Shown: positions 37,320-46,676 of the stretch, piece after piece
Position numbering within the stretch: the first letter of the stretch is position 1
Layout: each line of letters begins with the position of its first letter
Origin: Mesorhizobium tianshanense
GTDB lineage: Bacteria; Pseudomonadota; Alphaproteobacteria; Rhizobiales; Rhizobiaceae
Direction of reading: 5' to 3'
DNA length: 64,000 nt
Assembly: GCF_007830515.1 (NCBI RefSeq)
Contig: NZ_VLKT01000038.1
Location: 18,071 to 82,070, forward strand
The notes under the pieces: generated by a model
What the model was told of the DNA's origin: nothing
The model's database searches: none
What the model saw: only the letters and a program-made list of their open reading frames with translations
Position numbers and translations under genes: made by a program

Positions 37320-38666
37320 CTATTTAGCTGGTCCCAACAGGAGATCGAGATCGACCGCGTCCGCCATCGCCTTGTATCCCGCGTCGTTGGGATGGAGATT
37401 ATCGCCGCAGTCGTAGTCGTCGCGCAGGTATCCCGGCTTGGCCGGATCTTCCATCACCTTGTCGAAGTCGACCACGCCGTCAAAGCCGCCGCCGGTGCGG
37501 ATCCATTCGTTCACAGTGGCGCGTATCTTTTCCTTCTCGGGTGTGTAGTACCCTTCGGTAGGGAGCCCTTTGAAGGTGTCGGCGAAAGGGGTCAACGTCG
37601 CACCTACGATGCGTACGCCATGGGCATGCGCGCGGTCGACGAGTTGTTTGTATCCGGTGATGATGTCTTCGGCGGTCGGTTGCTTGTCGTCCGGCGTGAT
37701 TGCATTTTCGCCGGGCCAGCCGATATCGTTGATGCCCATCATCACGACGACGGTCGAGACATTGGGATGGCTCAGGACATCAGAATCGAAACGTGCCAGA
37801 GCATTGACACCCATACCGTCGGTCAACACGCGATTGCCCGAAAAGGCTTCGTTGACCACCGCGACCTTGCGGTTGGCCTCCTGCAATCGCTTGGCGAGAT
37901 GGTCTGGCCAGCGATTGTTGGCGTCGGGAGTCGAGCAATTCCCATCCGTGATGGAATCCCCGAAAAACACAACCGCCTGGGAATCCGGCGCGGCATCAAC
38001 CCATATATCGCTCAGAAAAAGGCGTGATTTGAGTGTGCTGTCAGCCTTGAACGCGGCGTCATTTGTGAAGTTGCCCGGGCCGGAGATGTAGGCGGTTTGC
38101 ACACCATCCCAATGCACCGCCGAGAGCGCCGTCTTCTTCGGCAGGAAGATGCTGACCGAGATATCGGAAAGCGCTTCTGCCGGGAGGTCGACGGGGTCGC
38201 TGAGCATCGGGGCTCCCGCCGGAATGACCACAGAACTCTTGCCGCCCCATGTGATGGGCTTCAGGGTCGCCTGATCGACGGCGCCGTCCTTGCCTGCTAT
38301 TGCTACGCTGCCGGCACCGATAGTCAGCGGCTTGGCGCTAAAAGCATTCGACAGGACGACCCGGACGCTGTCGCCTCCAACACTGATGCGGGCAACTTGG
38401 CGAACGGTCTGGTTCTCAAGCACCTCCGGCACTGCGAAAGGCGCAGGAAGATCATCCGACCAGCGCGGAGCAGGCGTGGCAGCCCAGGTGGTGATCCAGT
38501 TTCCCATTTCCGCGGCTTGTGCCCCGAAACCAGCGATTGCCGAACCGGCCGCCACGGCCGCACACATGAGGATGGTCGGATGTCGACGCCGTTTCCTCCC
38601 TGCTGCGGGAAGCATCGACGAAACTTTACCTGCAAAAATAAAAGGCCTGTTGAGCCGCATTTTCAT
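37320..38666 (-). CDS. Secreted SGNH/GDSL hydrolase
   Basis: The start at 38666 follows GGAGGAGATG; a signal peptide ends near FGAQAAE (about 50). The 448-aa protein has a family N-terminal beta domain (about 55-200) and the catalytic domain with FFGDSITDGNCS (Ser, about 230), Gly/Asn blocks (NEAFSGNRV, VVVMMGINDIG) and DNLHPNDAGY (Asp/His, about 430). It would deacylate or cleave an ester on a secreted or dietary glycan. It is upstream of the transport operon with a 182-base gap, so probably a separate unit. Confidence 0.85.
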   Translation of the reverse strand: MKMRLNRPFIFAGKVSSMLPAAGRKRRRHPTILMCAAVAAGSAIAGFGAQAAEMGNWITTWAATPAPRWSDDLPAPFAVPEVLENQTVRQVARISVGGDSVRVVLSNAFSAKPLTIGAGSVAIAGKDGAVDQATLKPITWGGKSSVVIPAGAPMLSDPVDLPAEALSDISVSIFLPKKTALSAVHWDGVQTAYISGPGNFTNDAAFKADSTLKSRLFLSDIWVDAAPDSQAVVFFGDSITDGNCSTPDANNRWPDHLAKRLQEANRKVAVVNEAFSGNRVLTDGMGVNALARFDSDVLSHPNVSTVVVMMGINDIGWPGENAITPDDKQPTAEDIITGYKQLVDRAHAHGVRIVGATLTPFADTFKGLPTEGYYTPEKEKIRATVNEWIRTGGGFDGVVDFDKVMEDPAKPGYLRDDYDCGDNLHPNDAGYKAMADAVDLDLLLGPAK

Positions 38667-39066
38667 CTCCTCCTCGAGACTTGCTCTCAATGCCGCCGCC
38701 GGCCTCATTATGACGGGCTGCCCAGGAAATGAAATTGAACTTCCGTTGCGATCTTGGACCAGCGTCACGAGCAAGATGTCCGACTGTGGCAAAGGGTTGC
38801 CGCCCGAAAGCTAATCCTGATCAAGATGGTTGCCGGCAACGACCCCGGCAAGACACGTTGCCGGGTCAATGGCGTCGTCGATGACGATTTCCGGGTCAGA
38901 CGCGACAATGCCGATCGAACACGCTTCATCGCCCGGGCAGACCAGTTGCGCAACGCGGACAATGCCCTCGATGCTCGCTCCGCCACCAGACCCGTGGCGT
39001 TTCGTCTTGCCCATTTTAGCTAACATCCCTAATATATGGGCAAGTCATCGTCAGGAGCGTGTTACC
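38667..39066. promoter_or_regulatory. Upstream region of SGNH gene and TA pair
   Basis: Contains a hairpin-forming CCCGGCAA...TTGCCGGG (38844-38865) and, before the antitoxin start, GCCCAT (39010-39015) and ATGGGC (39037-39042) as spaced inverted repeats. The latter is in a position expected for a Phd-type autoregulator. No gene recognised. Confidence 0.35.
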
Positions 39067-39315
39067 ATGCGCAGCTTTTCTCTCACAGATCTCAGCAACA
39101 AATCCGGCGAGGTTGTCGAAGCCGCCTACAGCGCGCCAGTCGACATCACCCGCCGAGGCAAAAGGAAGTTTGTCCTCATGACCGCAGAACAATATGACCG
39201 CCTCCGCAAGGCCGACGATCCTCGTCGGGTCTATGCCGCCGGCGAAACCCCCGACGATCTGGCTGACGCCTTCGCCGCCGATCTTGACAGACTGGCGACT
39301 GGGGGAAGGCTATGA
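39067..39315 (+). CDS. Phd/YefM-type antitoxin
   Basis: This 82-aa protein starts MRSFSLTDLSNKSGEVVEAA and continues PVDITRRGKRKFVLMTAEQYDRLR, the DNA-binding Phd fold. The C-terminal part (AADDP to LATGGRL) is the disordered toxin-binding tail. The ATG is preceded by CAGGAGCG. Its stop overlaps the toxin start by four bases (ATGA). Confidence 0.8.
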   Translation: MRSFSLTDLSNKSGEVVEAAYSAPVDITRRGKRKFVLMTAEQYDRLRKADDPRRVYAAGETPDDLADAFAADLDRLATGGRL

Positions 39316-39597
39316 GGAATAACGCCGACCTGCTGAAACACGGCAGCATCTTCTACTACGCTTACGTTTTTAGGTGGCAAGTCGAATTGGGCCGAAAGGA
39401 GGGCGAAAAGGATCGGCCAGTCTACGTTCTCTCCGTGATCAAAAGTGCCGACGCATGTCGGTCTTCTCGCGGTCTCTGCTACTCCTCCCAAATCCGGCCA
39501 GGTCGCCATTGACAACGCCGGCGCGACCATCTGCACTCGCGCGGCCGTGATGAGAGCATTGCGGCCGAACACGTCCTCCGTCTCGAATGCGTCCTGA
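39312..39597 (+). pseudogene. Cognate toxin gene, frameshifted
   Basis: The first frame reads GSIFYYAYVFRWQVELG then EGEKDRPVYVLSVIKSAD, as in a group of rhizobial type II toxins, and then loses coherence. LAVSATPPKSGQVAID appears in another frame (about 39468-39515), again the expected continuation. At least two indels therefore break the gene. The exact toxin family (MazF-like fold or other) cannot be fixed. The antitoxin is intact. Confidence 0.6.
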
Positions 39598-39696
39598 AAA
39601 CCCTAGAATGGGTCCTTATGTCCTTCCTCACCTCCCCTTCCACTCATTTCCGACGATTCGACAGCTGCAAGCCGGCCACAAGCGGAAGCTGCCTCG

Positions 39697-40791
39697 TCAA
39701 ATCGCTCGCTCGGTCTTAGCGTCGAAAATGGAGGCCCGGTTCATGTTGATGTCGATCGGCAGCCTCTCGCCGGGACGGCTGACGTCGTGCGCCTGCAGTT
39801 CCGCCATCACAGGCGAGCCGGCGAGACGGAAGGTCGCATAGCTGCGCGAACCGGTCGGCTGCAGCAGGTCGATCGTTGCGTCGTAGCGAAATGTGCCCTG
39901 CGCAGGTGCTGCTGCGTGCGCGCGAGTCAGATGTTCCGGCCGCAGCCCGAGCAGCACCGGCTGTCCATCGGTGGCGCCATTGAGGGTCCGGCCGGGTGCG
40001 ACCGGAAGCAGCGCATCGGCGAGCCGGATGGCGGCAGCGCTGCCGTCCAACTTCAGCGTGCCCGGCAGGAAGCTCATGCGCGGCGAACCGAGAAAACCAG
40101 CGACGAAGGTCGAGGCTGGGCGCTCGAACAGGTCGAGCGGCGCGCCCTGCTGCTCGATCAGCCCGTCGCGCATCAGCACGATGCGGTCAGCCAGCGTCAT
40201 CGCCTCGATCTGGTCATGCGTGACGTAGATCATCGTGGTGGCGATATCCTGGTGAAGGCGCTTGATCTCGCCGCGCATTTCGTCACGAAGCTGCGCGTCA
40301 AGATTGGACAGCGGCTCGTCGAACAGGAAGATGCGGGGATTGCGGACTATGGCGCGGCCGATGGCGACGCGCTGGCGCTGTCCGCCGGATAGTTGACGCG
40401 GAAAGCGCCCGAGCAGCGGGGTGATGCCAAGCATGCGCGCCGCCTCGGCGACGCGTGCCTCCACCTCTGGCTTCGGCATCTTGCGAGCCTTCAGGCCGAA
40501 GCCGATGTTTTTCGCCACGCTCATGTGTGGATAGAGGGCATAATCTTGAAACACCATTGCCACATCGCGGTCGCGCGGTCGGAAATCGTTGACCACTTCG
40601 CCGCCAATCTCGATCGTTCCTTCCGAACTCTCCTCCAGCCCTGCAATGGTCCGCAGCAGCGTACTCTTGCCACAGCCGGACGGGCCGACCAGCACGGTGA
40701 ACTCGCCATCGCGAATGTCGAGGTCTATGCCGCGCACGGCATGGAAGGCGCCGTAGCGCTTGTGCAAGCCGGTGATCCTGACTTCGGCCAT
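39697..40791 (-). CDS. ABC transporter ATPase of the UgpC/MalK type
   Basis: The 364-aa protein begins MAEVRITGLHKRYGAFHAV, has Walker A VGPSGCGKSTLL (about 35), Q-loop, signature LSGGQRQRVA and Walker B PRIFLFDEPLSNL, then the MalK-type regulatory domain (about 240-364; TOBE: VLLGLRPEHL). The start at 40791 lies just after the permease stop; the long frame to 41559 is the permease read in another frame. It powers the importer encoded upstream. It is the last gene of the operon. Confidence 0.9.
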   Translation of the reverse strand: MAEVRITGLHKRYGAFHAVRGIDLDIRDGEFTVLVGPSGCGKSTLLRTIAGLEESSEGTIEIGGEVVNDFRPRDRDVAMVFQDYALYPHMSVAKNIGFGLKARKMPKPEVEARVAEAARMLGITPLLGRFPRQLSGGQRQRVAIGRAIVRNPRIFLFDEPLSNLDAQLRDEMRGEIKRLHQDIATTMIYVTHDQIEAMTLADRIVLMRDGLIEQQGAPLDLFERPASTFVAGFLGSPRMSFLPGTLKLDGSAAAIRLADALLPVAPGRTLNGATDGQPVLLGLRPEHLTRAHAAAPAQGTFRYDATIDLLQPTGSRSYATFRLAGSPVMAELQAHDVSRPGERLPIDINMNRASIFDAKTERAI

Positions 40792-40802
40792 GCCGACCCT
40801 TT

Positions 40803-41651
40803 CTATCCGCGAACGGCGCCGAGCGTCAGCCCGCGCACGAGATGTCGTTGAGCAAGGACTCCCAGTGCGATCGACGGCACGAGGGAGACGATTGCAAGGG
40901 CTGCCGCCTCGCCATATTGCGCGCCCTGGAAACCGATGAAGGCGCGGAACACCGTTGGCAGCGTGAAAGCAGTGCGGCTGGTCAGGATCAGTGCGAAGAA
41001 GAACTCCGTCCAGCAGGCGATGAAGGCGAAGACGGCCGCCGCGACGATGCCGGGCGCGGCGAGCGGCACAGCGACGCGCCAGAATGCCTCCCAGCGCGTG
41101 CAGCCGTCGACGAGGGCCGCCTCCTCCATCGATTTCGGCATGCCGCGGAAATAGGCGAACATCATCCATACCGATACCGGCAGCGTGAACACCGTATAGG
41201 CGATGATCAGGCCAATATGCGTGTCGTAGAGGCCGACGCCGCGATAGATCAGGAATACCGGCAGCACGATGCCGATGGGCGGCAGGAAGCGCTGCGACAG
41301 CACCCAGAAGGACAGATGCTGGCCGCCGGTGTTGTAGCGCGCCAGGCTGTAGGCCATCAGCGTGCCGAACAAGGCCGAGAGCACCGTTGCCGACAGTGAG
41401 ATGATCAGGCTGTTGATCAGCCCGTCGAGGCCGCGATAGGCGAACAGCGCGGCTTCGTAGTGGACAAGCGTCGGCGCGCTGGGGAACCAGACCGGCGGCA
41501 CGGTGAGGTAGTCGTCGCTCGGCTTGATTGACGTGTTGAACATCCAGTAGAGCGGCCACAGCACGAAGAGCAGGAAGAAGCCGAGCAGCAGGATGCGGCC
41601 CACGGGTATCGACCGGCGTTTCGGGCGGCGGACTGGCGCGACAGCGGCCAT
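40803..41651 (-). CDS. ABC transporter permease (MalG-like)
   Basis: This 282-aa protein has six hydrophobic helices and the EAAxxDG cytoplasmic loop EEAALVDGCTRWEAFWRVAVPL (about 172-193, shown in part) that contacts the ATPase. Start and the MalF-like stop share bases at 41651-41653. Family substrates are sugars or sugar acids. Confidence 0.88.
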   Translation of the reverse strand: MAAVAPVRRPKRRSIPVGRILLLGFFLLFVLWPLYWMFNTSIKPSDDYLTVPPVWFPSAPTLVHYEAALFAYRGLDGLINSLIISLSATVLSALFGTLMAYSLARYNTGGQHLSFWVLSQRFLPPIGIVLPVFLIYRGVGLYDTHIGLIIAYTVFTLPVSVWMMFAYFRGMPKSMEEAALVDGCTRWEAFWRVAVPLAAPGIVAAAVFAFIACWTEFFFALILTSRTAFTLPTVFRAFIGFQGAQYGEAAALAIVSLVPSIALGVLAQRHLVRGLTLGAVRG

Positions 41652-42592
41652 CAGACCGGCTCCGCCTTCAAAAGGCGCCGCACCAGCAGCGTCACCACGA
41701 GCGCGGTGAAGATCAGGAACAGCCAGCTTCCGGCGGTCGCCTGGGACAGGTGGAACTGGGTGAAGCCGACCGTGTAGAGATAGTAGGACGCCGTGTAGGT
41801 CCGCGTACCCGGCCCGCCGCCGGTCATGATGAAAATAGTATCGAACATGCGGATGGCGTCGAGCAGCCGAAAGGTCAGCGCCAGCAGCATCATCGGCGCG
41901 AGATGCGGCAGGGTTATCGCCCAGAACGCCTGCCAGGCATTGACGCCGTCGAGTTCCGCCGCCTCATAGAGGTTCGGCGGAATGGCGGTCAGCCCGGCGA
42001 GCAGGATGACGAACATGAATGGCGTCCACTGCCAGACATCGGCGATGATCAGCGAGACATAGAGCCAAGGGGCTTCGGTCATCCAGCCGATCGTCACCTC
42101 CTGCCCCAACAACTGCGTCAAAATGTAGTTGGTCGGCCCGAAAGGCCGCTGCAGCAGCAGTGTCCAGGCCTGGCCGACGATGACCGGGCTGATGAACAAC
42201 GGCACGATCAGGATCGACATGATCACGCCGCGGCCCGGAAAGCTGCGCACCATGGTCAACGCCACCAGAAGGCCGAGCACGAATTCGATGGCGACGCTGA
42301 CCCCCGACAGCCACGCTGTCAGCAACAGCGACCAACGCGCAACGGGATCGAACACGACCCGCTCGAAATTCTTCAATCCGACAAAGCCGTGGCCCGGCAC
42401 CTGGAAATCATAGTTGATGAAGGATACGACCAGCGAGAACAGCAGCGGATAGATCGACAGCGCCAGGATCAGCAGCACGGCTGGCGCGACCAACAGCCAT
42501 TTGAAGTGGCGATCCGCCCATTGTGCGAAGCTCGACAGCCGGGGCGGGGCGCCGGCGGCCTTCATGCGACTGACGGTGGCGGTGTACTGCAT
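41651..42592 (-). CDS. ABC transporter permease (MalF-like)
   Basis: The start at 42592 (MQYTATVSRMKAAG) gives 313 aa with about six helices. EAAELDGVNAWQAFWAITLPHL in the loop near residue 220 matches the ATPase-contact motif. It pairs with the MalG-like gene directly downstream. The frame upstream to 42655 has no ribosome site. Confidence 0.88.
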   Translation of the reverse strand: MQYTATVSRMKAAGAPPRLSSFAQWADRHFKWLLVAPAVLLILALSIYPLLFSLVVSFINYDFQVPGHGFVGLKNFERVVFDPVARWSLLLTAWLSGVSVAIEFVLGLLVALTMVRSFPGRGVIMSILIVPLFISPVIVGQAWTLLLQRPFGPTNYILTQLLGQEVTIGWMTEAPWLYVSLIIADVWQWTPFMFVILLAGLTAIPPNLYEAAELDGVNAWQAFWAITLPHLAPMMLLALTFRLLDAIRMFDTIFIMTGGGPGTRTYTASYYLYTVGFTQFHLSQATAGSWLFLIFTALVVTLLVRRLLKAEPV

Positions 42593-42704
42593 TGCTATAT
42601 TCCGAAGGCGCCTTGCGGTTGCGACGAGGTGTTGCGAGCCAAGCGCCCGCAACACCGATTTTGATCAAGAGAACCGGCCGGCGTCCCCGACGCAGGCCGA
42701 GGCC

Positions 42705-44360
42705 TCACAGGGTGACCGCCATGCCGAGCTTCTCCACCGTGTTGTCGGCGGTAGCGCCCGGCAGTTTCAGGAACTCGGTGTAGAATGCCTTTTGCGAATC
42801 CACGCCGAGCCGGTCGGTCGTCTCGTTCCACTCGGCCGCCGCCGTTTCCAGCGATGCCTTCGGATCGGCACCGGCCCACACGGCAGTGCACATGCGGTCG
42901 ATGCTCAGGAAATAGTCCTGCGCGCCGGGCATGATCGGGTCGAGGAGGCCGACATTGGCCGAGTTGTTGAGGTTGCTGAGATACTCCTTGGCGCTCGGGA
43001 ACAGCGCGCCGTAGAGCTCGGACTTGAAGTGGGAGATGCGGTAAGGATCGCGCAGCGCATAGGGCAGCATGCAGCGCGCAAGCGAGACGGGTGGCGAGCA
43101 TGCCCACTGCATGAACAAGTAGGCCGCTTCGGGGTTGGCCGAATCTGCCGACAACGCCTTGTTGTAGCCGGTCGCATGTTCAGGATTGCCGGGCACGACC
43201 GCGTAGCCAACCTTGCCGGCGATTTGTGATTGCGGGATGAAGTTGATTGCAGTCGCCGATTGCGAATAGTTTGCGGCCATCCGGCCTGACGGCGGCCAGG
43301 AGTAAATCATCGCCACCTTTCCGGTGAGGAACGCCGCCCACAGCGAGACGGCGTCGAGCTCGTTGTTGCCGGGGATCGACGCCGCATTGGCCGCAATCAT
43401 GTTCTGCAGCGTCTTGACGCCGGCATCCGAAACCAAGCCGGCTTTCATGTCGTCGCCGAACAGTTTTCCGCCGTTGGCGCGGTACTGCTGCAGGAAATCG
43501 AACTGGTTGCCAGGGCTGCCCGCTTTGCGGAAATGACCCGCGCCATAAACGTTGGGCGCCATTTGGTCGGTGATAAACTGGGCGATCTGGGCATACTCCT
43601 CCCAGGTCTTCGGCGGTCCCAGTTTGGCGTTGAACTTGGCCTGGTATGCCTCCACCATCTTCGGATCCTCGAAGATGTCCTTGCGGTAGTAGAGAGCGAA
43701 CATGTCGCCGTCGTCGAAGAAGCCCCAGATCTTGCCCTTGTAGGTCGGCAGCGCCTTGTAGAGAGGATGATAGTCCTCGAGGTCGGTCGGGTTCATGTAT
43801 TTGGCGATGTAGTCGTCAAGCGGTGCGATGACGCCGCCATCGGCGAGCGACGGCGTCCATGCCGGCGAGATGTCGAGGACGTCATAGGCGCCTGAGCCGG
43901 CGATGTGCTCGGCCACCGCCTTGGAGTACTGATCCGGGTTCGACAGTTCGACCACATTCGACTTCATGCCCGTAAGCTGCTCCCACATCGGTCCACTGAA
44001 ATTGCGCGGATCGAGCGCCTGCAGGCCGGCCTCATAGGTCATGTTGAGCGTGACACCCGAATGCGCCTTGGCCGCCTCGACCGCGCGGAAGGCGGAACCG
44101 TCCGCTGGCCCTTCCATCGACGCCTTCATGGCCGCGACCTGTGCCTGGCCGAGCGGCGAGCCGGCATCCGCGAGTTCGAGCTTCTGCTGGGCCAGCGCCC
44201 AATCCGTCATCATGCCGAGGATCGGGCCGGACGCCGCCAGCATGCCGGTCATCTGGCCGAAGCGGGTTATGAAGGTTCGGCGGGTGGTCTCGCCGCGCAT
44301 GAAGGCGTCGACCTCTGCTTCGAGGCCTGCCTGAAAGTCACGTTTTTCATGATCGTTCAT
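42705..44360 (-). CDS. Tat-exported solute-binding protein (large, CUT1-type)
   Basis: The 551-aa protein starts at 44360 with GGGAGGACC before it. A twin-arginine signal is visible (RGETTRRTFITRFGQMTG, about 20-37), with the cleavage near ALAQQK. The rest has typical family-1 binding-protein segments (YDVLDISPAWTPSLADGG, GFFDDGDMFALYYRKDIF, AFLTGKVAMIYSWPP). Many Tat-exported binding proteins of rhizobia carry sugars or sugar acids. Confidence 0.85.
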   Translation of the reverse strand: MNDHEKRDFQAGLEAEVDAFMRGETTRRTFITRFGQMTGMLAASGPILGMMTDWALAQQKLELADAGSPLGQAQVAAMKASMEGPADGSAFRAVEAAKAHSGVTLNMTYEAGLQALDPRNFSGPMWEQLTGMKSNVVELSNPDQYSKAVAEHIAGSGAYDVLDISPAWTPSLADGGVIAPLDDYIAKYMNPTDLEDYHPLYKALPTYKGKIWGFFDDGDMFALYYRKDIFEDPKMVEAYQAKFNAKLGPPKTWEEYAQIAQFITDQMAPNVYGAGHFRKAGSPGNQFDFLQQYRANGGKLFGDDMKAGLVSDAGVKTLQNMIAANAASIPGNNELDAVSLWAAFLTGKVAMIYSWPPSGRMAANYSQSATAINFIPQSQIAGKVGYAVVPGNPEHATGYNKALSADSANPEAAYLFMQWACSPPVSLARCMLPYALRDPYRISHFKSELYGALFPSAKEYLSNLNNSANVGLLDPIMPGAQDYFLSIDRMCTAVWAGADPKASLETAAAEWNETTDRLGVDSQKAFYTEFLKLPGATADNTVEKLGMAVTL

Positions 44361-44477
44361 AGTGGTTGGTCCTCCCATGTTTCCGTTTGCGTCACTCGTC
44401 CGCGGGCGCGGCGGTCGAGTATTCCTCCCGTGAAGCCGCCGCGAAGAGCCGCAGCGGCGCGCCGAATTCTCGTACTC

Positions 44478-45530
44478 CTAGGTCCCGAAGCGGACGGCGA
44501 AACCGGCCAACCGATCCTTCCATGCTTCTGTCGAAAGGACCTCGCGATTGACCACGCCGCGCGGTTCGCGCCCGTGCTGCACCTCGATCACCGCCTTGAC
44601 GTCGGCGGCACCGTTGCCGGCAAAGCACTGGTCGGTCCAGCACAGTGCGTGCGGCGCCAGGATAACGTTGTCGAGCCTGAGGATCGGATCGTCGGCGTCC
44701 GGCGGCTCCTGCTCCAGCACGTCGAGCCCCGCGCCGGCGATGCGGCGCTCCTGCAGCACTTTCGTCAGCGCCTTCTGGTCGACGATCGGGCCGCGCGCGG
44801 TGTTGATCAGGTAAGCCGTCGGCTTCATCAGCGCGAGCCGCTCGGCATTGACGATGTGATGGGTCTGAGGCGTCAGAGGACAGCTTACCGACAGCACGTC
44901 GGCGCGGCGGAACAGATCCTCCAGACCGACCAGTTCGATGCCCAGTTCGGCAGCGACTGTCCTGTCGGCGAATGGATCATGGGCGATGAAATTCATGTCG
45001 AAGGGCTTCGCCATGCGAAAGACCTCAGCACCGATGTTGCCAATGCCGAGCGACCCCAGCGTCCGCCCGACCAGGCCGACGCCCATATGCTGCGAACGCT
45101 TGTCGAACCCATGAGCTCCCTTGCGGGTCAGGGCGTCCTTGATGAGCAGTTTGCCGGTCAGTGCCAGCATGAAGGTGATGACGGATATGGCGACGGGCCG
45201 CCGCACGCCGTCGGGCGTGATGACGAGCGCGATGCCGGCGGCGGTGCAGGCCTCGACGTCGACGGTATCGTAGCCGACCCCGAAGCGGGCGACGACGGCC
45301 AGGCGACCGCTCTTGGGGACACTGGTCGCATCGAAGCGATGGGCAAGCAGGATCAGCGCATCGAAATCCTCAAGCTGCTCGGCACGCAGCGGATTGTTCG
45401 GCTCCAGGAATGCCATTTCGACGCCGGGCGCATTGCGCAGCGGCTCCAGGTCGAAGTCGGGATAGGTCGGCGAGCCGTCCGGCTTGCGGAAATCACCGGA
45501 GAGCGCCACCCTGAACATTGCGTTGGCCAT
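44478..45530 (-). CDS. D-isomer 2-hydroxyacid dehydrogenase
   Basis: This 350-aa NAD-dependent enzyme has the dinucleotide motif LGSLGIGNIGAEVFRMA (about 157-173) and the catalytic triad Arg (VVARFGVGYDT), Glu (GAGLDVLEQEP, about 274) and His (LAPHALCWTD, about 292). It would oxidise or reduce a 2-hydroxy acid, possibly the sugar acid imported by the transporter. Start at 45530 with GGAGGAGACG before it; the longer frame overlaps the aldolase gene and is not coding. Confidence 0.88.
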   Translation of the reverse strand: MANAMFRVALSGDFRKPDGSPTYPDFDLEPLRNAPGVEMAFLEPNNPLRAEQLEDFDALILLAHRFDATSVPKSGRLAVVARFGVGYDTVDVEACTAAGIALVITPDGVRRPVAISVITFMLALTGKLLIKDALTRKGAHGFDKRSQHMGVGLVGRTLGSLGIGNIGAEVFRMAKPFDMNFIAHDPFADRTVAAELGIELVGLEDLFRRADVLSVSCPLTPQTHHIVNAERLALMKPTAYLINTARGPIVDQKALTKVLQERRIAGAGLDVLEQEPPDADDPILRLDNVILAPHALCWTDQCFAGNGAADVKAVIEVQHGREPRGVVNREVLSTEAWKDRLAGFAVRFGT

Positions 45531-45543
45531 CGTCTCCTCCACC

Positions 45544-46320
45544 TCACTCGCAGCCGGCCCGGATCTTGGAGACCGCGTCGGCCATCGCATCGTGCAGGAC
45601 CCAGACATCGCCCGAATAGCAAATGAAATCGAAGCCTTGTTTGTAGAAGTCGTGCCCCTGCTGCACGTTGGGCACCAGGCGTCCGAGCGATTTGTTGTGC
45701 TTCTTGGCGGCCGCAACGATCCTGTCCATCGCATCGGTAAAGGTGGGATGGGCGAAGTCGCCGGGAACGCCGAGGGAGACCGACAGATCGAAATGTCCGA
45801 CCCATAGACAATCGACCCCTTCCAGTCCCGCAATGCCGTCGATGTTCTTGACGCCGTCGGCGGTCTCGATCAGGCAGATGAACACCGAGCGCTGGTTGGC
45901 TGCTTCGAATTTATCTTTAACCGAGCCCGGACGGTAGCGGTCATGCGCGATCTGCAGGGCCACGCCGCGAGCGCCAGCAGGGTGGTATTTCATGGAATTG
46001 ATGATGTGCTGCGCCTGTTCGACGGTGCTCACCATCGGCGCAATCAGGCCTTCGGCGCCCATATCCATGGCGCGGGCGAGGAAATGGTAGTCTTGAGACG
46101 GCACACGCACCATCACCGGCAGGTCGGCCGCCTCGAAATAGCGGATCGCGCTCTTCACTGTCTCCAAGCTGAAGCCCGAATGCTCCATATCGAAGAAGAC
46201 GAAGTCGCAGCCGGCGGACTTGAGAATGTGCCCGATTCCCGGCGTCGCGAACTCCGCGACGAGCGTGCCGAGCTTGACCCGCCGGTGAGCGGCTAACGCC
46301 TTGAGACCTGGCTGCGACAT
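45544..46320 (-). CDS. HpcH/HpaI-family aldolase
   Basis: The 258-aa TIM barrel has FVFFDMEHSGFSLETVKSAI (about 43-62) with the metal-binding Asp/Glu, and ICLIETADGVKNI with VDCLWVGHFDLSVSLG (about 150-185) that hold the catalytic Glu and Asp of 2-keto-3-deoxy sugar acid aldolases. Such enzymes cleave 2-keto-3-deoxy acids to pyruvate and an aldehyde. Start at 46320 after AGGGGAGGGAAG. It directly precedes the dehydrogenase. Confidence 0.88.
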   Translation of the reverse strand: MSQPGLKALAAHRRVKLGTLVAEFATPGIGHILKSAGCDFVFFDMEHSGFSLETVKSAIRYFEAADLPVMVRVPSQDYHFLARAMDMGAEGLIAPMVSTVEQAQHIINSMKYHPAGARGVALQIAHDRYRPGSVKDKFEAANQRSVFICLIETADGVKNIDGIAGLEGVDCLWVGHFDLSVSLGVPGDFAHPTFTDAMDRIVAAAKKHNKSLGRLVPNVQQGHDFYKQGFDFICYSGDVWVLHDAMADAVSKIRAGCE

Positions 46321-46370
46321 GCACTTCCCTCCCCTTTCGCCCAAACCGGCGCTAACCGGCTATGCTTCCT

Positions 46371-46676
46371 TCAAGGTGTCGCCTCGAGAACGAGATCGCA
46401 GATCGTCACCAATTTGGTGTCGACGAGCGGCGCGCTCTGCGTGTTGAATTCGTCGAAATGAGCCGTGCGGCAGTGTTCGTCGAAGGCGGCCTCGCTGTCG
46501 TAAATTTCGTAGAGCACGATCCGGTCCGGTTCGCCGCGCGCCTCCGTCACGTCGAAGCGGCGGCAGCCGGCCTCGTTGCGCACCGACGCGGTCGCATTGG
46601 CGTCGACCAGCTTTCGGAAGCTGTCTCGGGCGCCCGGCTTGAGGCGGAAATCGACCCAGACGACGAAGCTTGTCAT
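46371..46676 (-). CDS. Antibiotic-biosynthesis-monooxygenase (ABM) domain protein
   Basis: The 101-aa protein has the ferredoxin-like ABM fold: FVVWVDFRLKPGARDSFRKL and CRRFDVTEARGEPDRIVLYEIYDSE (shown in part) with EHCRTAHF. Members such as YgiN and LsrG act on quinones, autoinducer products or sugar phosphates. ATG at 46676 shares a base with the GntR stop. It is the second gene of the operon. Confidence 0.8.
   Translation of the reverse strand: MTSFVVWVDFRLKPGARDSFRKLVDANATASVRNEAGCRRFDVTEARGEPDRIVLYEIYDSEAAFDEHCRTAHFDEFNTQSAPLVDTKLVTICDLVLEATP

Noticed and set aside
40792..41559. Long N-terminal extension of the UgpC-type ATPase
   Set aside because: This stretch is the MalG-like permease in another frame; ATPase homology starts at 40791.
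43905..45626. 573-codon plus-strand frame
   Set aside because: Antisense to the binding protein and hydroxyacid dehydrogenase, whose motifs are clear.
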